Positions 25,345-33,794 of a stretch of DNA of 64,000 bases are shown here, piece after piece. A program made the position numbers and the translations under genes. Each line of letters starts with the position of its first letter. Position 1 is the first letter of the stretch. This DNA is from CAYUHJ01 sp964444365 (lineage in GTDB: Bacteria > Planctomycetota > Planctomycetia > Gemmatales > Gemmataceae): the NCBI GenBank assembly GCA_964444365.1, contig CAYUHJ010000011.1:1-64000 (forward strand), given 5' to 3'. The notes beneath the pieces are model-generated. The model worked only from the letters and a program-made list of their open reading frames with translations. It made no database searches and was not told where the DNA came from.

Positions 25345-27618
25345 ATGGTCGCTCTCAAACTCCCCGACGGTTCCGTCCGCGAAGTCCCCGCCGGTGCCCG
25401 CCCCCGCGACGTGGCCGAGTCGATCGGTAAGCGACTCGCCCAGGCGTGCGTGGCCGCGAAAGTCAACGGGCAGATCGTCGACCTCGACCGCGAGATCACT
25501 CCGCCCGCCGACGCGGGGGGCTCGCCCGTCGAGTTCCAGCTGCTCACCGACAAGGACAAGGATTCGCTCGACGTGCTGCGGCACAGCACCGCGCACATCA
25601 TGGCCCGAGCCGTCATGCGGCTCTTCCCCGGCACCCAGCTGGCCTTCGGCCCGACCACCGACACCGGCTTCTACTACGACATCGACAGCCCGACCCCGAT
25701 CACCGAGGCGGACTTCCCGCGGATCGAAGCCGAGATGGCGAAGATCATCAAGGAAGCCGAGCCGTTCGAGCGGTTCGAGCAGAGCATCCCCGACGGCCGG
25801 CAACTCATCGCGGACCTCAAGCAGCCGCTCAAAGTCGAGCACATCGACGAGTCGCTGAAAGATTACGGCAGCATCAGCTTTTATCGCCAGGGGGAGTTCA
25901 TCGACCTGTGTCGCGGGCCGCACATCCCGCACGCGGGCAAGGTCGGGGCGTTCAAGCTGCTCAGCATCGCCGGGGCGTACTGGAAGGGGGACGCGAGCAA
26001 GACCCAGCTTCAACGGCTGTACGGCACCGCGTTCTTCGAGAAGAAGCAACTCGACGAATACCTCAAGCAAGTCGAGGAAGCGAAGAAGCGCGACCACCGC
26101 GTGCTCGGCAAGCAACTGAAGCTCTTCACCATCAGCCAGGTCGCCGGGCAGGGGCTGATCCTGTGGATGCCGAAGGGGGCGACCGTCCGGCACCTGCTGG
26201 AGTCGTTCATCCGCGACGAGCTGGTGAAGCGCGGCTACTCGCCGGTGTACACCCCACACATCGGCAACCTGAACCTCTACCGCACCAGCGGCCACTTCCC
26301 GTACTACGCGGACGCCCAGTTCCCGCCGATGTACATGAACCCGCTCGTGCAGACCGTCGACACCTGGTTCACCCTGCTCGAAAAGAACCTCCTCACCGAC
26401 GCGCAGGAGAAGGCGTTTCTGGCGGTTGTCGATGCGGTCGCGGAAGGGAAGTCGCCGGAATCGCCGGACCAGGACATCCCACGTTACACCTTCGCCGACG
26501 TGAAACTCGACGCCATCGCGCTCCGCACCGAGTACCGCGAGGCGAAGGATGCCGACGCTCGGAAGGCCGTGCTGAAGGCGTGGATGTCCGGGCAGGAAGG
26601 CTACCTCCTCAAGCCGATGAACTGCCCGCACCACATCCAGATCTTCAAGGCCGGGCCGAAGAGCTATCGCGACCTCCCGATCAAGCTCGCGGAGTTCGGC
26701 ACCGTCTACCGCTTCGAGCAAAGCGGCGAACTCGGCGGCATGACCCGCGTCCGCGGCTTCACCCAGGACGACGCGCACCTGTTCGTCACCCCGGAGCAGG
26801 TGGAAGAGATTCTCCGCTCCGAAATCGAACTGGTGCTGTTCGTGCTGAAGACTCTCGGACTGAACGATTACCGCGTTCGCGTCTCGGTCCGCGACCCGGA
26901 ATCGAGCAAGTACGTCGGCCCGCCGGCGCTGTGGGAGAAGGCGGAAAAGACCCTCACCGACATCGTGGCGAGTACCGACCTGAAGTACGCCATCGGCGTC
27001 GGCGAGGCGGCGTTCTACGGACCGAAGATCGACTTCATCGTCCGCGACTGCATCGGCCGGGAGTGGCAGCTCGGCACCGTGCAACTCGACTACAACCTGC
27101 CCGAACGCTTCCAGCTGGAGTACGTCGGGGCGGACAACACCACCCACCGGCCCGTGATGATCCACCGCGCCCCGTTCGGCAGCATGGAGCGGTTCTGCGG
27201 CATCCTCATCGAGCACTTCGCCGGCGCGTTCCCGCTGTGGCTCGCCCCGGAGCAGGCGCGGGTGCTCACCATCTCGGAGAAGTCGAACGAGTACGGCCAG
27301 AAGATCGAGGCGGAACTGAAGGCCGCCGGGTTCCGCGTGACCGGCGACTACCGCAGCGAGAAGATCAACGCGAAGGTGGCGGTCGGCTCGCTGGAGAAGG
27401 TGCCGTACCTGCTCGTCGTCGGCGAGAAGGACGCCGCCGCCGGCACCGTCGCCGTGCGGGACGAGTCGATCCCGGACCAGAACAAGCGCAACCTCGGGCC
27501 AAAACCGCTGGCCGAGGTGATCGCGCTGTTCCGGGCGGAGATCGACGAGAAGCGCATCCGCAATGTCAGCACCGCGACCGCCGCCGTCGAAGGCGGGGCC
27601 GCGAAGTTCGAGGGGTAG
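25345..27618 (+). CDS. thrS: Threonyl-tRNA synthetase with a catalytic-domain insert
   Basis: This 757-aa enzyme charges tRNA-Thr. An N-terminal TGS domain (VALKLPDGSVREVPAGARPRDVAESIG) precedes the editing domain, with HSTAHIMARAVMRLFP near 75 and the conserved Cys in FIDLCRGPHIPHAG (about 193). The class II core has motif 2 TVYRFEQSGELGGMTRVRGFTQDDAHLF, and motif 3 lies near HRAPFGSMERF. The C-terminal anticodon-binding domain ends FRAEIDEKRIRNVS. About 80 residues (335-415) are inserted before the zinc-binding KPMNCPHH, where most bacterial enzymes have only a few. ATG 25345 is preferred over an upstream GTG at 25303. A TIGR02996 gene starts 2 bases after the stop. Confidence 0.95.
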   Translation: MVALKLPDGSVREVPAGARPRDVAESIGKRLAQACVAAKVNGQIVDLDREITPPADAGGSPVEFQLLTDKDKDSLDVLRHSTAHIMARAVMRLFPGTQLAFGPTTDTGFYYDIDSPTPITEADFPRIEAEMAKIIKEAEPFERFEQSIPDGRQLIADLKQPLKVEHIDESLKDYGSISFYRQGEFIDLCRGPHIPHAGKVGAFKLLSIAGAYWKGDASKTQLQRLYGTAFFEKKQLDEYLKQVEEAKKRDHRVLGKQLKLFTISQVAGQGLILWMPKGATVRHLLESFIRDELVKRGYSPVYTPHIGNLNLYRTSGHFPYYADAQFPPMYMNPLVQTVDTWFTLLEKNLLTDAQEKAFLAVVDAVAEGKSPESPDQDIPRYTFADVKLDAIALRTEYREAKDADARKAVLKAWMSGQEGYLLKPMNCPHHIQIFKAGPKSYRDLPIKLAEFGTVYRFEQSGELGGMTRVRGFTQDDAHLFVTPEQVEEILRSEIELVLFVLKTLGLNDYRVRVSVRDPESSKYVGPPALWEKAEKTLTDIVASTDLKYAIGVGEAAFYGPKIDFIVRDCIGREWQLGTVQLDYNLPERFQLEYVGADNTTHRPVMIHRAPFGSMERFCGILIEHFAGAFPLWLAPEQARVLTISEKSNEYGQKIEAELKAAGFRVTGDYRSEKINAKVAVGSLEKVPYLLVVGEKDAAAGTVAVRDESIPDQNKRNLGPKPLAEVIALFRAEIDEKRIRNVSTATAAVEGGAAKFEG

Positions 27619-27620
27619 CC

Positions 27621-28781
27621 GTGTCCGACGACGAACTCGCATTCTTGCGGGCGATTCGCGCGAACCCGGCCGACCCCGTGGTTCGCCTCGCGTTCGCCGA
27701 CTGGCTCGATGAACACGACCGCCCCGAGAGAGCTGAACTGGTTCGCGTCCAAGTCGAACTCGAACCCGTCCGGTTTGAACTTGACCGCGAACGGGTTCGC
27801 GAACTGCTCGACCGCGAGGAAGAAATTCTCCTCTCGGCCGACGAGACGTGGTTCGGGACTTCCCTCCGGAGCGAACCACCAGAGGGCCTGGGAGCTTATT
27901 TCGGCCCTTTCTTCCGCGGTGGGGTGATCGAGTACGCTTGTCTCTCCCTGGATATGCTGCTATCCCGTGGCGAAGCGCTGTTGGCCGAGCACCCGACGAT
28001 CCGCGAACTCGCCGTCTACTTCGTCAACGGTCGCGGGACGGAACTTGCTGGGTGTGAACTCCTCGACAAACTGGACATCCTCGAAATCGCCGACTGGGTC
28101 ACAGAGGAAGATGCGGCCGCACTGCTGTCGTCTCCACACGTTCGTGGCAGGCAAGTCCTGCGAGTGTGGGATGAACGAGATGATGATCCGGAACTGATCT
28201 GGTGGGAACTCGCCGATGCATGGCCCGCCGGTGTCCGCATCGAACTTTGGGATCTCCACAACGGCCCGGAATCGACCTGGGCTCAATCCTGGAACGAGAC
28301 GCTGGTCCGGAGTTTCGCGAACGCGGGACGGTCGCTGTCCGTCGTCATGCCGCGGACCTTCCGCTTCCCACTACGACCGGAAGGGGAACAGAACCTGTAC
28401 GCTGGTCGCCTCGGTGACGGACGTCCGGTCCTGATCGGGTACGGGATCGACTCGCGATACCCGCTCACGCTCGCCGTATTTGACGAGGATGGGAACCTCG
28501 TCGAAACAATCCAACCGCCCGACCCTGGTCCCGAGATCGCAAGCGACCTGAACTGGCTTGCGGATCAGTTCGGCTTTCGGCAAGAGTTGATCTGGGTCCG
28601 CGAGTTCACGACGCCTTCCGGCCTCGGAGTGAACCTGTGGTCAAACAGCTTGCGAGAATGCGCATCCCGGCTCGATGACAGCTTCGATCTGTGGGACTGG
28701 CTTCACCACGGAACGTTCACAATTTCGTGGTGCAACAGCCCCTGGGCGAGTCGGCGGACGGGACGGATCACGGCCACCTGA
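27621..28781 (+). CDS. TIGR02996 domain protein
   Basis: This 386-aa protein starts with GTG 2 bases after thrS. Its N-terminus (SDDELAFLRAIRANPADPVVRLAFADWLDEHDRPERAELVRVQ) is the TIGR02996 repeat-companion domain that is strongly expanded in Gemmata. The rest is a leucine- and tryptophan-rich globular region with no recognised domain. Codon usage and GC are slightly less extreme than in the neighbours. A degraded copy of the thrS 3' end follows it, so the gene looks like a cassette inserted at the end of thrS. The last residues overlap that remnant in another frame. Function unknown. Confidence 0.8.
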   Translation: MSDDELAFLRAIRANPADPVVRLAFADWLDEHDRPERAELVRVQVELEPVRFELDRERVRELLDREEEILLSADETWFGTSLRSEPPEGLGAYFGPFFRGGVIEYACLSLDMLLSRGEALLAEHPTIRELAVYFVNGRGTELAGCELLDKLDILEIADWVTEEDAAALLSSPHVRGRQVLRVWDERDDDPELIWWELADAWPAGVRIELWDLHNGPESTWAQSWNETLVRSFANAGRSLSVVMPRTFRFPLRPEGEQNLYAGRLGDGRPVLIGYGIDSRYPLTLAVFDEDGNLVETIQPPDPGPEIASDLNWLADQFGFRQELIWVREFTTPSGLGVNLWSNSLRECASRLDDSFDLWDWLHHGTFTISWCNSPWASRRTGRITAT

Positions 28782-28786
28782 CGGAG

Positions 28787-28870
28787 AAGGGGCCAAATCC
28801 GCTGCCCCAGCTGAGCGCGTTGTTCCGGGCGGAGATCGACGAACGGAGCATCAGCGACGCCACTATCTGA
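28787..28870 (+). pseudogene. Duplicated remnant of the thrS 3' end
   Basis: In frame, these bases read GPNPLPQLSALFRAEIDERSISDATI and then TGA. The end of ThrRS is GPKPLAEVIALFRAEIDEKRIRN. At the DNA level TGTTCCGGGCGGAGATCGAC is identical in both (27521 region and 28821 region). Weaker resemblance may reach back to about 28710. With no start or catalytic region it is a decayed partial duplicate, separated from thrS by the TIGR02996 gene. Confidence 0.85.
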
Positions 28871-29228
28871 GCCGCCTCCTTCGAAGGGGCGGAGGTTCGG
28901 TCTCGTTTTCGCCCCTCTGCTCGGCGGCTTCGACGACATTTGTTCGGATTTCCCATCCGTTCCATCCGGACGAATCACGCCGAAATCCCGGCCGCGGGGG
29001 CGCTTCCCGCTGGATTTTTCCCCCCGGTCTTGTCATGCTAACGAGACGTATCCGGGCTTCTCGGTTTCTTCACCCGCCTTTTACCGGATACACGTTGACG
29101 TCGGATCGTGGACAGACCGCTGCCAATCTCCCACGATCTTCCCACCGGTTCGCGTGCGACGCCGCGGTCGCGGACACCTCGTGTTCGCCGGCCCCTTCCG
29201 CACGCAGACGAACGAGGAGATCGCGACC
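28871..29228. other. Gene-free interval before the VTC operon
   Basis: These 358 bases lie between the thrS remnant and the VTC-domain gene. There is no supported gene. A TTGACG near 29096 could be a -35 element, but I see no convincing -10. Confidence 0.5.
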
Positions 29229-30011
29229 GTGTCCGATCGCTTTGAGGCAGGCCTGGCGGCGTCCGACTCCGGGACCGGAGCGGCGGTGGAATCCCCGTCC
29301 CTGTTCGCCGCCGGGCGGGCCGGGCCGACGGCTTACGAACTCAAATACCTGCTGACCGAACCGCAGGCCCGCGAGGTCCAGGCCCGCATCGCCAAACACC
29401 TCGCCCTGGACCCGTTCGCCGACCCCGCCCTGGGGAACGCCTACCTCACCACGAGCGTTTACACCGACACCCCCACGTTCGACGTGCTCCGCCGGACGAA
29501 GCTCCTAGGGGCCCGGAAGTACCGCGTCCGCCGCTACGGGCACGCCGGACCCGTCTTCGCCGAGCGCAAGACCAAGCGCGGCGACGAGGTCCGCAAGCGC
29601 CGCAGCCCCGTCCCGGACGGGCACCTCGCCCCGCTCTCGGAGCCGGAGCCCTGCGAGGGGTGGCCCGGCGAGTGGTTCCGCCGGCAGGTGACCGCCCGCC
29701 AGCTCCGGCCCGTCTGCCGGGTCAGCTACGAGCGGGTCGCGTTCATGGGGCCGTCCGAGGCCGGGGCGGTGCGGGTGACGCTCGACCGCCACGTCCGGGG
29801 CACCGTCGCGGACGGCTGGGACCCGACCCCCGTCGCGGGCGGCGAACTGTTGCCGGGGCAGGTCATCTGCGAGTTCAAGTTCCGCGTCGCGATGCCGACG
29901 ATGTTCAAGGTCATCGTCGCGGACCTGGGGCTGGCCCCGGCGACGGTGTCCAAGTACCGCACGTTCATGGGAACGGTCCGTCCGGAAGGCAGGGGTGGCG
30001 TCGATGCCTGA
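29229..30011 (+). CDS. VTC-domain (polyphosphate polymerase-like) protein
   Basis: I start at GTG 29229, with GAGGAG 9 bases upstream, giving 260 aa. The VTC/CYTH-type tunnel fold is indicated by ELKYLLTEPQAREVQARIAKHL (about 40-62), YLTTSVYTDTPTFDVL, KYRVRRYGHAGPVFAERKTKRGDEVRKRR with its basic lining residues, RPVCRVSYERVAFMG, VRVTLDRHVRG, and the acidic metal residue in GQVICEFKFRVAMP. In yeast Vtc4 this domain makes polyphosphate from ATP; bacterial homologues are mostly untested. It overlaps the DUF4956 gene by 8 bases and leads a VTC-DUF4956-CotH operon. Confidence 0.85.
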   Translation: MSDRFEAGLAASDSGTGAAVESPSLFAAGRAGPTAYELKYLLTEPQAREVQARIAKHLALDPFADPALGNAYLTTSVYTDTPTFDVLRRTKLLGARKYRVRRYGHAGPVFAERKTKRGDEVRKRRSPVPDGHLAPLSEPEPCEGWPGEWFRRQVTARQLRPVCRVSYERVAFMGPSEAGAVRVTLDRHVRGTVADGWDPTPVAGGELLPGQVICEFKFRVAMPTMFKVIVADLGLAPATVSKYRTFMGTVRPEGRGGVDA

Positions 30012-30684
30012 CTGGTTGCAGGGAACGGGGCTGGTTCAATCTCTCCCGCACTGGACGGACGTCGGGACGTGCCTCGCGGCGGCGGCGGGGTACGGGGTCG
30101 CGGTCGCCGCGATCTACTACCTGACCCAGCGCCGCGGCCGGTCGGAAACCGCGTCCCTCGTCGCCACGATCGTCCTCCTGACGATCCTGCTGGCGATGGT
30201 GACGATCGTGATCGGCGAGAACCTCGCCCGGGCGTTCGGCCTCGCCGGGGTGCTCTCGATCGTCCGGTTCCGCACGGTGGTGGACGACACCCGGGACACG
30301 GCGTTCGTCATCTACGCGGTCATCACGGGGATGGCGGTCGGGTCGCACCTGTACGTCGTGGCGGCCGTCGCGGTGCCGGTCGTCGCGGTCGCCGCCACGG
30401 CCCTCAGCTTCTGGGGCGGCGGGTCGGGCCGGAACGGGGCGGGGATCCTCGTCGTGAAACTGGGTGTGAACTCGGACCCGGCCCAGGTGCTGAACCCGAC
30501 GCTGACGAAGTTCCTGGCCGCGTTCCGGGTGACGGCCGTGGGGACCGCGCGACAGGGGGCGACGCTCGAACTGACGTACGCCGCCCGGTTGCGGGCCGGG
30601 GTCACGCTGGTGAACCTGATCCTGGACCTGAACCGCGTCGAGGGCGTCCAGGGCGTCGAGTGGAAAGAGCCGAACAACGGGTGA
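30004..30684 (+). CDS. DUF4956 membrane protein
   Basis: This 226-aa protein starts at ATG 30004, overlapping the VTC gene by 8 bases, so translation is probably coupled. Three or four membrane helices occupy residues about 18-140, and they include the DUF4956 hallmark ARAFGLAGVLSIVRFRTVVDDTRDTAFVIYAVITGMAVG. A soluble C-terminal domain follows (VKLGVNSDPAQVLNPTLTKFLAAFRVTAVGTARQGATLELTYAARL). The family is known for sitting beside VTC and CotH genes. It may anchor or channel the polymer or the kinase, but this is inference. Confidence 0.85.
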   Translation: MPDWLQGTGLVQSLPHWTDVGTCLAAAAGYGVAVAAIYYLTQRRGRSETASLVATIVLLTILLAMVTIVIGENLARAFGLAGVLSIVRFRTVVDDTRDTAFVIYAVITGMAVGSHLYVVAAVAVPVVAVAATALSFWGGGSGRNGAGILVVKLGVNSDPAQVLNPTLTKFLAAFRVTAVGTARQGATLELTYAARLRAGVTLVNLILDLNRVEGVQGVEWKEPNNG

Positions 30685-30709
30685 GTTTTCCGCTTCGGGG
30701 GCAACGTCC

Positions 30710-32404
30710 ATGTTCCGCATCGCAACCGGGCTCCTCCTCGGGCTCGCGGCCGCCGCGTGGGCCGCGCCGCCGGCCCTCACCGAGAACCAGAAGAAGCACG
30801 CCGCCGAGACGGACGCCTTCTTCGCCGAGGGGAAGATCCCCACGCTGACGATCACCATCGCGCCGAAGGACGTCGAAAGTCTCAAGCGGGAACCCCGCAA
30901 GTACGTCAAGGCGACGATCAAGGACGGCGACACCACCTACACCGACGTCGCCGTCCACCTCCGCGGGTCGGCCGGCAGCTTCCGCGGGTTCGACGACAAG
31001 CCCGGCCTGACCGTGAACATGGACAAGTTCACGGACGACCTCGTCTACAAGGGCATGGACAAGTTCCACCTCGCGAACTCGGCCCAGGACCCGAGCTTCC
31101 TGTCCGAACTGATCTGCGGCGAGATCTGCAAGGCCGCCGGCGTCCCCGCCGCCCGGATCAGCCACGCCGTCGTCACGCTCAACGGCAAGAAGCTCGGCAT
31201 GTTCTACTTCAAGGAGGGGTACGACAAGAACTTCCTCCGCCGCCACTTCAAGAGCGCGACCGGCAACTTCTACGACGGCGGGTTCCTCCGGGACATCGAC
31301 CAGCCGCTCGAACTGATCTCGTCCAAGAAGGACGTGTCCGACCGCAAGGACCTGACCGCCCTGGTGAACGCCGCCCGGGAGCCGGACAAGGCGAAGCGGT
31401 TCCAGCTCCTCACCCAACTGCTCGACCTCGACCAGTTCGTCAGCCTGCTCGTCGTCGAGAACTTCATGTGGGACTGGGACGGCTACCCGATGAAGCCGAA
31501 CAACTACCGGGTGTACCACGACCCGGACAAGGACAAGATTTACTTCGTCCCGTCCGGCATGGACCAGATGTTCGCGGACCTGAACGGCACCGTGGCCCCC
31601 GGGTTCAACGGACTGGTCGCGCGGGCGCTGATGGAGACGCCCGAGGGGAAAAAGAAGTACATCGACCGCTACCGCGACTTCATGAAGAACAACTACAAGC
31701 TCGACGACCTGATCAAGACGTTGGACGCCGCCGAGAAGCGGTTCCAGACGGCCCTGGCGACGGTCGACGCGAACGCCGTCCGCGACCACAAGAACCACAC
31801 CGAGCGGCTCCGGTCGGCCCTGAAGCAGCGGGCCAAGAACGTGACCGACCAGCTGTCGACCTACGAGCAGTGGGCCGGCAAGCCGATGGACAACGAGGGG
31901 TTCTTCCGCCAGTGGCTGGTCCTCGCCCCCGTCCCGAACCCGCCGAACACGGACTCGAACGGGGCGGTGGACAAGTCGCTGCTCAAGGACGAGGCCAAGC
32001 TCGAGCCGAAGGAAGGCGACAAGGTCAAGGTCGGCGACCGGGAACTGACCTGGCAGAAGGTGCTGACCGATTCGTTCTTCGTCGACTTCGGGTACGGCGA
32101 CAACTGCACCGGCTACGCGGTCGTGTACGTCGTCGCCCCGGACGACGTCAAGGACGCCGTCCTCCGCATCGGCAGCGACGACGGGTGCAAGGTGTTCCTG
32201 AACGGCAAGGAGGTCGGGAAGGTGCTCCAGAACCGCGCGGTCGACAAGGACCAGGACTCGTTCCCGAACGTGTCGCTGAAGAAGGGCGTCAACACGCTGA
32301 TCCTGAAGGTGTGCAACGGCGGCGGCGAGTGGAAGGGGGCGGCCCGGTTCGTGGACAAGACCGGCCAGCCGCTGAAGGGCCTGAAGGCACAGGCGACGAA
32401 GTAG
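30710..32404 (+). CDS. CotH family secreted protein kinase
   Basis: This 564-aa protein has a signal peptide (MFRIATGLLLGLAAAAWAA). CotH kinases are atypical, secreted kinases; Bacillus CotH phosphorylates spore coat proteins. Family features are VAVHLRGSAGSFRGFDDKPGL near 80-100, LGMFYFKEGYDKNFLRRHF near 163-182, and the catalytic/metal segment FMWDWDGYPMKPNNYRVYHD...IYFVPSGMDQMF near 250-287. A C-terminal beta-sandwich (about 440-560) contains LRIGSDDGCKVFLNGKEVG and resembles carbohydrate-binding modules. It starts 25 bases after DUF4956, and a perfect terminator follows it. Its substrate is unknown. Confidence 0.9.
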   Translation: MFRIATGLLLGLAAAAWAAPPALTENQKKHAAETDAFFAEGKIPTLTITIAPKDVESLKREPRKYVKATIKDGDTTYTDVAVHLRGSAGSFRGFDDKPGLTVNMDKFTDDLVYKGMDKFHLANSAQDPSFLSELICGEICKAAGVPAARISHAVVTLNGKKLGMFYFKEGYDKNFLRRHFKSATGNFYDGGFLRDIDQPLELISSKKDVSDRKDLTALVNAAREPDKAKRFQLLTQLLDLDQFVSLLVVENFMWDWDGYPMKPNNYRVYHDPDKDKIYFVPSGMDQMFADLNGTVAPGFNGLVARALMETPEGKKKYIDRYRDFMKNNYKLDDLIKTLDAAEKRFQTALATVDANAVRDHKNHTERLRSALKQRAKNVTDQLSTYEQWAGKPMDNEGFFRQWLVLAPVPNPPNTDSNGAVDKSLLKDEAKLEPKEGDKVKVGDRELTWQKVLTDSFFVDFGYGDNCTGYAVVYVVAPDDVKDAVLRIGSDDGCKVFLNGKEVGKVLQNRAVDKDQDSFPNVSLKKGVNTLILKVCNGGGEWKGAARFVDKTGQPLKGLKAQATK

Positions 32405-32424
32405 TCGCTCGGTCCGGACTCCGC

Positions 32425-32464
32425 ACGAAGAGACCCCGGCGCGTGCCGGGGTCTCTTCGTTTTG
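32425..32464 (+). terminator. Rho-independent terminator of the VTC-DUF4956-CotH operon
   Basis: A perfect 16-base stem (ACGAAGAGACCCCGGC with GCCGGGGTCTCTTCGT) and a GCGT loop are followed by TTT. It lies 20 bases after the CotH stop. Confidence 0.9.
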
Positions 32465-32600
32465 ACGTTCATCCTTGGGGGTGATTGTTTTCTTGGTAGG
32501 CAGTGCGTTTTACCGTTCCCTCGGAGGCCGGAGTGAGCTAGACTACCGGTGCTGGCTCGCACCGGCACGCCCACCCCATCGCACGACTCGAGGACTCGAC

Positions 32601-32876
32601 ATGGCCATGATCTCGATCGGCGAGAGCCGCTGGCGGATGCTCCGCCTCGCCCTCCGCTCCAAGACGTTCAAGTTCGACGACATCCGGACCATGAGCCGGA
32701 CCGACCAGAAGTACATGGACTGGCTGGTCGCCCACGGGTTCATCGAGGAACTGAGCGGCGGGAATTTCAAGCTGACCCCGAAGGGGACGGCCACCGCCGA
32801 CCTGGGGCTGTACGAGTGGACGCCGCCGGCCCCCGCGCCCGCCCCCGCCGGCCGCACGAAGGCGAAGAAGAAGTAG
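32601..32876 (+). CDS. Small winged-helix-like protein, 91 aa
   Basis: ATG 32601 (or 32607) opens a protein with RWRMLRLALRSKTFKFDDIRTMSRTDQKYMDWLVAHGFIEELSGGNFKLTPKGTATADLG. This is the pattern of a compact winged-helix domain: a recognition-type helix and a two-strand wing ending in LTPKG. An Ala/Pro linker and a basic tail (GRTKAKKK) follow. DNA binding is inferred. It has its own space after the terminator and is convergent with the formyltransferase gene 15 bases away. Confidence 0.75.
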   Translation: MAMISIGESRWRMLRLALRSKTFKFDDIRTMSRTDQKYMDWLVAHGFIEELSGGNFKLTPKGTATADLGLYEWTPPAPAPAPAGRTKAKKK

Positions 32877-32891
32877 CCGCCGCGGCGCGGG

Positions 32892-33794
32892 TCACGGCCC
32901 TGCGGGGGCGAGCAGCTTCCGCAGGTGCAGGTGGAACGGCCCGAGTTTGCCGCCGTAGTTCCCCGCCGAGATGCGGACGATTCCCGGCCGGCACGCCGCA
33001 CGCACGCCGACGCGGGTCGCCTCCTCTACGGCCGCCAGGTCGAGCCCGTCGATGACCACCTCGTAGACGGCGTTCACCCCTTCGGGCAACTCCGACTTCA
33101 CCGCGCCGCGGAGGACGGGGCAGTACGCCTCGTTCGTGCTCGCGCGGAGCTTCTTGTACTTGCTGCCGACCTTGCTGCCGGACCGGACGACGCCGCCGGG
33201 GAAGGGCATGATGACGCCGGGGACGCGTCGGCACGCCTCGACCGCGGCCTCGGCGGCTTCGAGGGTGACACGCTGGGTTTCGCCGAGGATCAGGAAGTTG
33301 CCGCCGGCCACGCCCTTCACGGTGCCGAACTCGTCCTCGCAGAGGAACTCGCCGTCCATCGTCGGGACGCGCCAGAGTCGCCGGCCGCCGAGCAGCTTGC
33401 TGATCTGCCAGCCGTCGCCGAAGTAGCGGAGGTTCCCGCCGACCTTGACGGCCTTCCCCGCCTCACCGGCGAGGCCGTTGTAGCAAGCGGTCGTGGCGCA
33501 CGTCAGCACGCACTGGCCCACGCGGTTCGTGATCGCCTTGCCGAGTGCGTCGCGGGAAAAGGCGAAGAAGAGCAGGCTCACGCCGGGCCGGCCGTCGGGC
33601 GTTTCCGCTGGGGAGAGTTCCTTCTCGATGCCCGCTTCCGCGTCGCAGCCAATGACCGACGCCGCGTACCCGGTCGCCGCCTGCCCCGCGATGCGTGCCC
33701 ACGTCGGCGTCTCCGCGGTGACGACGACCCGCGCGGCCGTCATGGGGAAGGCTTCCGCAAAGGTGTCCGCGATGTCGACGCCGTTGATGGTCAC
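32892..33794 (-). CDS. ftr: Formylmethanofuran:tetrahydromethanopterin formyltransferase
   Basis: This 300-aa enzyme, also called FhcD, transfers a formyl group between formylmethanofuran and tetrahydromethanopterin. It belongs to the H4MPT-linked C1 pathway of methanogens, methylotrophs and some planctomycetes. Family sequence runs end to end: INGVDIADTFAEAFPMTAARVVVTA, CDAEAGIEKEL, TTACYNGL, YFGDGWQISK, MPFPGGVVRSGSKVGSKYKKLRASTNEAYCP and the C-terminal GNYGGKLGPFHLHLRKLL. The GTG start overlaps the upstream stop as GTGA (33791-33794), indicating translational coupling. Other Fhc subunits are not adjacent. In bacteria the pathway mainly oxidises or detoxifies formaldehyde. Confidence 0.93.
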   Translation of the reverse strand: MTINGVDIADTFAEAFPMTAARVVVTAETPTWARIAGQAATGYAASVIGCDAEAGIEKELSPAETPDGRPGVSLLFFAFSRDALGKAITNRVGQCVLTCATTACYNGLAGEAGKAVKVGGNLRYFGDGWQISKLLGGRRLWRVPTMDGEFLCEDEFGTVKGVAGGNFLILGETQRVTLEAAEAAVEACRRVPGVIMPFPGGVVRSGSKVGSKYKKLRASTNEAYCPVLRGAVKSELPEGVNAVYEVVIDGLDLAAVEEATRVGVRAACRPGIVRISAGNYGGKLGPFHLHLRKLLAPAGP

